A stretch of 52,976 bases of DNA from Pseudomonadota bacterium (GTDB taxonomy: Bacteria > Myxococcota_A > Bradymonadia > UBA4248): contig JAFUEE010000098.1 of assembly GCA_017464085.1 (NCBI GenBank), positions 1 to 52,976 on the forward strand, given 5' to 3'. A program made the translations under genes and the position numbers. Below are positions 15,629-22,660 of the stretch, one piece after another. The first letter of the stretch is position 1; each line of letters opens with the position of its first letter. A model generated the notes under the pieces. That model was not told where the DNA came from, made no database searches, and worked only from the letters and a program-made list of their open reading frames with translations.

Positions 15629-18600
15629 ATGAAAGTAGGGATGTCTGGATTGACTCGGACTGGTGCGCTGGGAATAGCGTTTGCGTTTGCTTCGCTGCTT
15701 ACGCTCGGTTGTGGGGATGACAGTGGCGCGTCGAGCGGCACCAAGAAGGACTGCGGTGGATCGTGTCCGGATGGGCAGGTCTGCAATACTGCGACGAACA
15801 AATGCGAGCCCGCTGGGGGTGAAGTAAAGCCTTGTGACGGCAAGTGTACGGAAGAGCAGACTTGCGACGAGGAAAAGAACGAATGCGTGGATAAGCCAAG
15901 TGGGGAGCTGACATGTCCGGAGGGACAGAAAGCGTGTGGCGAGACCTGTGCTGACTTGACGAAGGATCCGAATCACTGCGGCGATTGCGACACGGTTTGC
16001 AGTGGCGGTCAGGAATGTGTTGATTCGAGTTGCAAATTTGTGTGCGCTAACGATGCCGAAACCGTCTGTGAGGATGGCTGCCACGATCTGAAGACGGATG
16101 CCAATAACTGCAATGAATGCGGTCACAAGTGCGATGATGGTCTGGTTTGCAATAATGGCGAATGCACCAAGAACTGCAATACCGGAGAAATCGCGTGCGA
16201 GGATACATGCGTCAACATCCAGATCGATTCGGCCAACTGCGGAAAATGCGGTGAAGTTTGTGATACAGAAAATGGTGAAACCTGTAAGGACGGCACTTGT
16301 GTGAAGAGCTGCCCTGCCGGTTATGAAGACTGCAATGGCACATGCGTAGACCTTTACAGTGCAGAGACTTGCGGTACATCGTGTTCGAGCTATAAAGCGT
16401 GCGATGCCGAAAAGAGCGAGGTCTGTTCGAACGGCGAATGCAAAGTCGTCTGCAAAGATAATCAGGTGTTGTGTGATGGCGCATGCGTCGATACGAAATC
16501 TGATAAAAACAACTGCGGCGGTTGCGGGGAAGAATTCAAATGTGACAATGACGAGAAATGCAATGCAGGCGTGTGCAGTAAAGACTGTGGCTCGCTGATA
16601 GACTGCAACGGCAACTGCATCGATCCTCAGTCGCATCCGGATTTCTGCGGCGCTTCCGAGACATGCGAGGGCTTTGCAGTTTGCGGTGATGGGCTTTCTT
16701 GTCAGACCGGTGAATGCAAGTGCTCGGATGCCAATCAGACGATGTGCAAGGTGGGCGATGCTTCCGTATGCACGGATCCTCAGACAAGCACGAAATATTG
16801 CGGATGCACAGGCGAAAGCGCGGGACTTGACTGTTCGGCAGTTGCCGGTATTACGTCGGGTGTGTGCGAAAATGGCGCTTGCAAGCTGACATGCGATGAG
16901 ACGCATGCGAATTGCGATGAAGATCTGGCGAATGGATGTGAATCCGATCTCACGTCGACTGAAAGCTGCGGCGCTTGCGGCGTGGTCTGCCAGGATGAAA
17001 ATGCGTCCAGTGTTCAGTGCGTTGCAGGTGCCTGTAAGTATGTCTGCAAAGAGAACATGGATTTCTGCGGCGATCAATGCAGCGATGTAAGCAAAGACAA
17101 GAATAACTGCGGCTGGTGCGGCAACAAATGCGCCGATGGCGCGGAATGCAACAACGGTTTCTGTACAATTCCCAAAGAAAGCTGCGAGAATGGCTATATC
17201 ACGACAACTGTCGGCGATCAGGAAATCAAGGCATATTGCATCAAGACAGAAACCATGTTCCGCAATATGCGTGACCGCATCAACCAGGGCAAGACATATC
17301 CGGATGACGGCAGCAACTTGAACAATGCTTATATCGTCGTCGATGACCTGAGCTTTGGTGATGAAGTGAATTGGGTGCCAGTAGGTACAGCGTCCAATCC
17401 GTTCAATAAAGGCTATTTCTTGGGCAATGGCCGTCTGATCGAAGCCAACCTGACAACGAGTGGCAGCAATGTCGGCCTGTTCGGCGTCATCAAGGGATCG
17501 ATCATCAGTGACGTGAACTTGAAGGTGAATTTGACCGCGAAGGGCACGAGCATCACGCATGTCGGCGCGCTCGCGGGCATGGTCGATTCTTCACAGGTCA
17601 TCCACTGCGTGGAACATGATGCCGTTGTCAAGGCGCCTGAGAATCTGGATACGGGCAATACCGAGGAAGTCGGCGGTATGATTGGTCTCGTGACGAATAA
17701 ATCGTATGTCAACCGTTCGTCTGTCTATGGTTTGAAAGTTCCCTTGAACGGCGGCGGAGAGAGCGGCGGCTTTATCGGTACTGTGAACGGTGGTTCGATT
17801 ATTGATAACTGCTCTGCGGATGTCGAAGTGACGATGACTGCCAATCGTTACACAGATGCTGTCAGTGTTGGTTTGGGATGGATTAATGGTGCCACTATTA
17901 AGAATTCAACAGCTAAAGGTACGATCAATCTTGCAAATGTAACAGCGACGATTCGCGGTATTGGCGGCATCGTTGGTGTGACGCATTTTGATGCTGTTGT
18001 TGAGAATTGCTTTGCGGATGTCGAAATCAATGCGCCTTCAGCTTATGGTGTTGGCGGTCTTGTCGGTGGATGGAGCAATCAGAATAATCGCACAGGTATC
18101 ATCAAGGCATCGTATGCAGTAGGTAACGTGACGTGTAATAATCAGTGTGGTGGTCTCCTTGGGCAAGGTGAAGGCTTTGATGTGAGTGACAGCCACGCCA
18201 CAGGAGATGTTACGGCTTCAGGGAATTACGCAGGCGGTCTTGTTGGCGCATTGTCTTATGCTGGTAATGTAACAAATAGCTACGCGACAGGCAAAGTCAC
18301 CTCGAAACTTTCTTATGTCGGCGGTCTGATTGGTAATGTGAATGGCGGCACGGTCAAGAATAGCTATGCGACAGGTGCTGTCAATGGTGCGGCATTTGTC
18401 GGTGGCTTGGTCGGTAATGCGACGAGCGTGACAATCGATAACGTCTATTCTACAGGCGATGTGACGAGCTCCGTGAATGTCGCAGCTTGCCAGGGCGGTG
18501 CGAACACCTGCACGGGTGGCGCATTTGGTCAGATTGAAGGCGGCACGAAGCTCACGAATGCGTATGCGAAAGGTACGGTTAAGGGCGGCGGTTATGTCGG

Positions 18601-19159
18601 CGGTCTGATTGGTCGTCTTTCTGGCAGCACCGTGACAAACGTTGCGGCGTTTGGTTCTGCGACATGCTTGACATTTGGCAACGTAACGGGCATTCGCGCA
18701 GGCGGTCTTGTCGGCTGTGCCGTCGATGGCTGGTCTGTGACCAATGCTGTGGCGACGGGCAATGTCAAAGGCTCGGATGAAGTCGGCGCGGTGATCGGCG
18801 GTGTGCACCGCTCAACGAACACGCTCCGCAATGCATACGGTACGGGTACAGTGACGGGTACGAAGCCTGGTGGTGTTGTCGGCTTCTTTGTCGATCAGGG
18901 CACATTCCGCATCCAGAATTCGTATTACTGGGAAGAGAATAAGAATATCATCGCCATTGGTACACCGGCTGAAAAAGGTGCCTATCCGTTCAAATATAAC
19001 GATAGCAAAGAAGCCGTGACCTCTGCGAATGAGAAGCGTAAATTGACAGATGCTCTGGATGAGGGCTGGGTCTCTGCGACATGTACGCTGACGACTGGTC
19101 CGAATGCTACTGTGAGCATCCCGCTTCCGAAGACGCTCGGCGCTGAGATTTGCAAGTAA
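15629..19159 (+). CDS. Large Cys-rich, GLUG-repeat surface lipoprotein (adhesin-like)
   Basis: A 1176-residue lipoprotein (signal peptide ending LLTLGC). The first half (about 30-530) consists of roughly ten cysteine-rich modules such as CADLTKDPNHCGDCDTVCSG and CVNIQIDSANCGKCGEVC, the C-x-D-NCGxCGxxC pattern known from myxobacterial surface proteins. The second half (about 590-1130) holds some twelve GLUG-type repeats (VGGLVGNATSVTIDNVYSTGDV and relatives), predicted to form a right-handed beta-helix as in large adhesins. ATG 15629 has AAGGAG 7 nt upstream; the earlier ATGs at 15605 and 15623 are worse placed. A strong terminator pair follows. A role in attachment or surface binding is inferred from architecture only. 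Confidence 0.8.
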   Translation: MKVGMSGLTRTGALGIAFAFASLLTLGCGDDSGASSGTKKDCGGSCPDGQVCNTATNKCEPAGGEVKPCDGKCTEEQTCDEEKNECVDKPSGELTCPEGQKACGETCADLTKDPNHCGDCDTVCSGGQECVDSSCKFVCANDAETVCEDGCHDLKTDANNCNECGHKCDDGLVCNNGECTKNCNTGEIACEDTCVNIQIDSANCGKCGEVCDTENGETCKDGTCVKSCPAGYEDCNGTCVDLYSAETCGTSCSSYKACDAEKSEVCSNGECKVVCKDNQVLCDGACVDTKSDKNNCGGCGEEFKCDNDEKCNAGVCSKDCGSLIDCNGNCIDPQSHPDFCGASETCEGFAVCGDGLSCQTGECKCSDANQTMCKVGDASVCTDPQTSTKYCGCTGESAGLDCSAVAGITSGVCENGACKLTCDETHANCDEDLANGCESDLTSTESCGACGVVCQDENASSVQCVAGACKYVCKENMDFCGDQCSDVSKDKNNCGWCGNKCADGAECNNGFCTIPKESCENGYITTTVGDQEIKAYCIKTETMFRNMRDRINQGKTYPDDGSNLNNAYIVVDDLSFGDEVNWVPVGTASNPFNKGYFLGNGRLIEANLTTSGSNVGLFGVIKGSIISDVNLKVNLTAKGTSITHVGALAGMVDSSQVIHCVEHDAVVKAPENLDTGNTEEVGGMIGLVTNKSYVNRSSVYGLKVPLNGGGESGGFIGTVNGGSIIDNCSADVEVTMTANRYTDAVSVGLGWINGATIKNSTAKGTINLANVTATIRGIGGIVGVTHFDAVVENCFADVEINAPSAYGVGGLVGGWSNQNNRTGIIKASYAVGNVTCNNQCGGLLGQGEGFDVSDSHATGDVTASGNYAGGLVGALSYAGNVTNSYATGKVTSKLSYVGGLIGNVNGGTVKNSYATGAVNGAAFVGGLVGNATSVTIDNVYSTGDVTSSVNVAACQGGANTCTGGAFGQIEGGTKLTNAYAKGTVKGGGYVGGLIGRLSGSTVTNVAAFGSATCLTFGNVTGIRAGGLVGCAVDGWSVTNAVATGNVKGSDEVGAVIGGVHRSTNTLRNAYGTGTVTGTKPGGVVGFFVDQGTFRIQNSYYWEENKNIIAIGTPAEKGAYPFKYNDSKEAVTSANEKRKLTDALDEGWVSATCTLTTGPNATVSIPLPKTLGAEICK

Positions 19160-19170
19160 TTGATTTTTTC

Positions 19171-19213
19171 GGGGGAACCTCTTTCTTTTGTGCCAAAAGA
19201 AAGAGGTTCCCCC
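19171..19213. repeat. Long perfect inverted repeat after the adhesin gene
   Basis: A 19-bp perfect stem, GGGGGAACCTCTTTCTTTT (19171-19189) with its complement at 19195-19213, loop GTGCC. It starts 12 nt after the adhesin stop codon and precedes the terminator at 19218-19257. Confidence 0.8.
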
Positions 19214-19217
19214 CGAA

Positions 19218-19257
19218 CCCCCTCCTGAAAGAAAGGCGATGGAGGGGGATTTTTTTT
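19218..19257 (+). terminator. Rho-independent terminator after the adhesin gene
   Basis: CCCCCTCC (19218-19225) pairs with GGAGGGGG (19241-19248), followed by A and eight T residues (19250-19257). The loop is long (15 nt). Confidence 0.75.
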
Positions 19258-19340
19258 GTCAAGTGTTAGCCCCAAAACTTTTCTGATTAGCTCAAAATGG
19301 CGAAATCAGGGAATGTCGCAGGGGCGCGTAAAAAATGAAA

Positions 19341-19374
19341 AAAGCCGCGTATGGGAGAAGCCCATAGCGGCTTT
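19341..19374 (+). repeat. Bulged-G hairpin element 7, also a likely minus-strand terminator
   Basis: Outer stem AAAGCCGC (19341-19348) pairs with GCGGCTTT (19367-19374). G19349 is unpaired. Inner stem TATGGG (19350-19355) pairs with CCCATA (19361-19366). The A-rich run at 19329-19343 reads as a T-tract on the minus strand, so this copy may end the transcript of the amylase gene 19430-22264. Confidence 0.85.
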
Positions 19375-19375
19375 G

Positions 19376-19411
19376 GGGGCGCGTATGGGGGCTTTGCCCC
19401 CATAGCGGCCC
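19376..19411 (+). repeat. Bulged-G hairpin element 8 (tandem with element 7)
   Basis: Inner stem TATGGGGGC (19384-19392) pairs with GCCCCCATA (19396-19404), loop TTT. G19383 is unpaired. Outer stem GGGgCGC (19376-19382) pairs with GCGgCCC (19405-19411) with one G-G mismatch. It follows element 7 after one nucleotide. Confidence 0.8.
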
Positions 19412-19429
19412 ATATAAAAAAGATAGAGG

Positions 19430-22264
19430 TTATTTGACTAGCCAGAGCTGGAACTTGTTCTGAGACAGATCGAGTTCGTTTGTCGAGGTTTCGCTTCCAT
19501 CGAAGAGATTTTTGAGATTGTAGTTGTTATCCAGTGTGCAGCGGCCGATGCCGGCACCGCTCGCTTCCATGCCGATGCCGACGATGATGCTTTCCCCGTT
19601 GTATGACATCTTGTAACAGACTGTCGTGTTGTCGCTCACGCCCATGGGCACGGACATCATCTGGCGTTCGCCACGGCTGAGGGCCTTGTGACCGCGTCGG
19701 ATATTGGCGACGGACTGGACGAGGCCGAGCATGGCTTTCTGCTGCTCGTTGAGCTGGTCGCCGAACATCATCATGCGGCGGTTGTCGGGATCGTTTGAAC
19801 CGGCCATGCCGAATTCATCGCCATAATAGATAAGGGGGACGCCGGGCTGCGTGAGCAGGATCATCCAGGCTGCCATCATGCGGTTGTAGGCGTTCCAGTC
19901 GGTCGGCGTGTCGTTATGCCCCCATTTGCCCTCGTTCTGTCCTGCGGCGACGGAGATGGCGCGCGCCACGTCGTGATTGCCCATGAACGTGCCCATCAGA
20001 TCGGATTTGAAGCCGGCCTTGTAGCCGCTCTGGCCATTGTAAATCGCGTCATACAGGCCATGCCCGCGAAGGACGTTGCCGATTTTGAAGTAGAGCGGGA
20101 AGTCGAACTGCGCGTGGAGCAGGTCGTCGCCGATGTATTTATTCAGGAGATTCATATCGCCCGTGAAGGTTTCCCCGACCATATAGAACATGATGCCTGA
20201 ATTGGCATACAGCTGCTCGACGGCAGCGCGCAGATCCTTGATGAACTGAATGTTCATGTGCTTGACGGCATCGACGCGGAAGCCATCGATATTGGTCGCC
20301 TTAATGAGCCAGATCGCGTGATCGACCATCGTCTTGCGGGCATCGCCGTTCTCGTAGTTGATATCGGGGAGATCTTTCGAGAACCAGCATTTTTCGGAGT
20401 AGTTGTCCCAGTTGTTGTTGTCGTCGCAGAGGCGTGGGCTGCCGCTGTCGTTGAACCAGTCTGGATGCTTGCTGAGCATGGGGCTGTCTGTGTGGACGTG
20501 GTTGGCCGCGAAGTCGACGAGGACTCGGATTCCGCGTTTATGGCAGGCATCGACGAGCGCCTTGAGGTCGGTCTCATTGCCGAAATGCGGCTCGATGGCC
20601 TTGATATCGCCGAAGTCGCCCTTGTTATAGTCGGTCATGAACGCTGAAATCGGCCAGTACGAATGGTATGCCGAATAGCTGTGCATCGAGTCATTGCCCG
20701 TGCCCCAGCTCACTTTCTGCGTGTTCATGCTCACGGACGAGATCCACAGCGTGTTGACGCCGAGCTTGTCGAAATAGCCTTCGTTGACTTTCTGGGTCAT
20801 GCCCTTGAAGTCGCCGCCATACCAGTCAGATTCATCATGGCTAGTGCCGGACTTGCCGTCATTGGACGGGTCGCCGTTGACAAAGCGGTCTGTGAACGCG
20901 AAGTAGAGGACTGCGTCGTGCCAGTCGAACTGCGAGCATTCGACCCAGACGGGGATGTAGATTTCCTGACCGTCGACGTTGGCAAAGTAAGTGTATTTGC
21001 CATTTTCGGGCACGGTATCAGTGATGGTATTGCCGTTGGTCTGTGGATTGACGCCGCCGCTGACGTTCGAGGGGGAGCCTTTCAGGTCGATGGTGATGTT
21101 GAGGCCGTCAACCTTGATGCTGTTGACCTTGGCATTGGCGTTGGAGACATTGATGGTGGCATTGCCGCCCGCGCCTTCGCAGACTGTCGGTGTGGGATTG
21201 CAGCTGTCACCTTGGCAGACAGGTGGCTGCGGAGTCACGGTGCCGCCGCTGTTGGGGCAGCCGCCGAAGGTCATGCCGCACGATGCGATGTATGCGTTCG
21301 AGTTGCCATCATTATCATACTCGGTATTGTAGGGATCGGACATCCAGCCGTCATCGTTGCCGGTTTCCTGGTTTTCCCAGCCCTCGACATGGAATTTGTA
21401 CTTGGTGCTTGAACCCTCGTCGAACTTGACCTGAATGGTATGGCAGCCGTTGCCGTCCGAGTTCATCGTATAATTGGCATCGTTCTTTTCCCAGCCGTTG
21501 AACTCCCCGACAAGGTGGACTTTGAAATCTGCCGCGCCGCCAGAGCCCGTGTTTGTATAGGCGTTGTAATATTTAAATGTTGTGAGGCATTCGCCGGGGG
21601 TCGGGCCGGGACCGGGATCGGGGTTGTCGCCGGGCGCGACTTCGACATATTTGTATGTCGCGCCGCATTCGCCATTGATCTGATTGTTTCCGTCGTGGTC
21701 GACGACTGCATTCGGATCGGCCTTGTAGCTATCATCGCCCCAGCCATCGACATAGAATTTATACTTGAGCTGCTGGCCTTTCTGGATATCGATCGTGATC
21801 GAGCGCGTGCAGCTGGCATCAGCATTCATCAGGGAATTGCCATCTGCGGGCACCCAATTGTTCATTTCACCAAAGAGATAGACGTTCCAGTCGCGTTCGC
21901 CACCGGTTGCCTGGCAAGTGTATTTGTTGACATATTGGAACGTGACCTGACACTTGGTGGGATCGGACGGGCCAGGACCGGGCTGCGTATCTACAACCGT
22001 GCACTTGCCCTCGGCGTCAAGCTTATAGCCGGCATTGCAGGTGCAGCTGCCGTTGACCATCTGACCATAGCCGCATTCGGAGCCGGGCTCTGTATTTGCC
22101 GGCACACAGGCGCCTGTGACGAGATCCGTGGCATATCCGGGATTGCATACACATGTCCCGTTCGGTCCCAGCTGGCCGTTGGTACAAACATCCTGTTCAG
22201 AATTTGACTCCACGCAGCCGCTCAGCATGAGCGCAGCTGCCACGAACAAAACAACTTTTTTCAT
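19430..22264 (-). CDS. GH13 alpha-amylase lipoprotein, paralogue 1
   Basis: A 944-residue secreted lipoprotein (MKKVVLFVAAALMLSGC). After lipidation there are two EGF-like Cys modules (CGYGQMVNGSCTCNAGY). Two starch-binding-like beta-sandwiches follow (VYLFGEMNNWVPADG and VHLVGEFNGWEKND), then a small Ser/Thr-rich beta-domain. The GH13 catalytic barrel starts at FDWHDAVLYFAFTDRF. Its signature regions are intact: DFAANHV, GFRVDAVKH (nucleophile Asp near 664), VGETF (acid/base Glu near 697) and GNHDVAR (near 765). The C-terminal beta-domain ends FQLWLVK. Likely anchored outside the cell to cut alpha-1,4-glucans. ATG 22264 has GAGGAG upstream. It is separated from paralogue 2 by a terminator and hairpins and has its own promoter-like sequence. 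Confidence 0.88.
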   Translation of the reverse strand: MKKVVLFVAAALMLSGCVESNSEQDVCTNGQLGPNGTCVCNPGYATDLVTGACVPANTEPGSECGYGQMVNGSCTCNAGYKLDAEGKCTVVDTQPGPGPSDPTKCQVTFQYVNKYTCQATGGERDWNVYLFGEMNNWVPADGNSLMNADASCTRSITIDIQKGQQLKYKFYVDGWGDDSYKADPNAVVDHDGNNQINGECGATYKYVEVAPGDNPDPGPGPTPGECLTTFKYYNAYTNTGSGGAADFKVHLVGEFNGWEKNDANYTMNSDGNGCHTIQVKFDEGSSTKYKFHVEGWENQETGNDDGWMSDPYNTEYDNDGNSNAYIASCGMTFGGCPNSGGTVTPQPPVCQGDSCNPTPTVCEGAGGNATINVSNANAKVNSIKVDGLNITIDLKGSPSNVSGGVNPQTNGNTITDTVPENGKYTYFANVDGQEIYIPVWVECSQFDWHDAVLYFAFTDRFVNGDPSNDGKSGTSHDESDWYGGDFKGMTQKVNEGYFDKLGVNTLWISSVSMNTQKVSWGTGNDSMHSYSAYHSYWPISAFMTDYNKGDFGDIKAIEPHFGNETDLKALVDACHKRGIRVLVDFAANHVHTDSPMLSKHPDWFNDSGSPRLCDDNNNWDNYSEKCWFSKDLPDINYENGDARKTMVDHAIWLIKATNIDGFRVDAVKHMNIQFIKDLRAAVEQLYANSGIMFYMVGETFTGDMNLLNKYIGDDLLHAQFDFPLYFKIGNVLRGHGLYDAIYNGQSGYKAGFKSDLMGTFMGNHDVARAISVAAGQNEGKWGHNDTPTDWNAYNRMMAAWMILLTQPGVPLIYYGDEFGMAGSNDPDNRRMMMFGDQLNEQQKAMLGLVQSVANIRRGHKALSRGERQMMSVPMGVSDNTTVCYKMSYNGESIIVGIGMEASGAGIGRCTLDNNYNLKNLFDGSETSTNELDLSQNKFQLWLVK

Positions 22265-22332
22265 AATTCTCCTCGCCAAAATGATTTCAGGGAACGGCAA
22301 AATTCAAAAATCCCTGAATTAAGTTGTCTGGT

Positions 22333-22360
22333 CTTTTACTCGTTTATGAGTTTTTTTCAA
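22333..22360 (-). promoter_or_regulatory. Candidate promoter of amylase gene 1, shared with gene 3
   Basis: On the minus strand TTGAAA (22360-22355), 16-nt spacer, TAAAAG (22338-22333), 69 nt before the start codon. The 12-mer AAACGAGTAAAA over the -10 also occurs at the same position upstream of amylase gene 3, with the same spacer length. Confidence 0.5.
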
Positions 22361-22406
22361 TCACGGCGCATAAAAAAAAGCGAATGATTGGAATATGTTT
22401 GCACGT

Positions 22407-22439
22407 GATGCGCTACCGGCTTTGGCCGATACGCGCATC
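22407..22439 (-). repeat. Bulged-G hairpin element 9
   Basis: Outer stem GATGCGC (22407-22413) pairs with GCGCATC (22433-22439). C22432 is unpaired. Inner stem TACCGGC pairs with GCCGATA with one C-A mismatch. The outer arms are identical to those of element 11. Confidence 0.8.
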
Positions 22440-22441
22440 CT

Positions 22442-22476
22442 CGCGGCCCTATTGGCTCTCGCCAATACGTGCCGCG
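22442..22476 (-). repeat. Bulged-G hairpin element 10
   Basis: Inner stem TATTGGC (22450-22456) pairs with GCCAATA (22461-22467). C22468 is unpaired. Outer stem CGCGGCCC (22442-22449) pairs with 22469-22476 with one C-T mismatch. Two nt separate it from element 9. Confidence 0.8.
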
Positions 22477-22536
22477 TTTTTTCTTTGGGCGCACCAGCGG
22501 AAAACATAGCGCGCAGCAGGGGTCTGGCGCGGGCAA

Positions 22537-22564
22537 TAAAAAAGCCGATCGCGTCTGGATCGGC
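22537..22564 (-). terminator. Rho-independent terminator of amylase gene 2
   Basis: GCCGATC (22544-22550) pairs with GATCGGC (22558-22564). On the minus strand it is followed by seven T residues (22543-22537). It lies 97 nt after the stop codon of amylase gene 2. Confidence 0.75.
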
Positions 22565-22660
22565 TCATGAGGTGCGATATCTCAAATGAAGGGGCACATT
22601 TCGCGAGACGAGGACATGATGTATTTCGCGAAATGATGTCCCCCCCTTTTAAAACGGCAT

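Larger units (their letters stand above)
22265..22660. other. Intergenic region between amylase genes 1 and 2
   Basis: No gene seen. On the minus strand, in order of transcription, it carries the terminator of amylase 2 (22564-22537), hairpin elements 10 and 9, and a candidate promoter for amylase 1 (22360-22333). Confidence 0.7.

Noticed and set aside
15614..17560. Long open frame (648 codons) on the minus strand opposite the adhesin
   Set aside because: A by-product of biased codon use in the Cys-rich repeats; no ribosome-binding site and no recognisable motif. The plus-strand gene has a signal peptide and domains.
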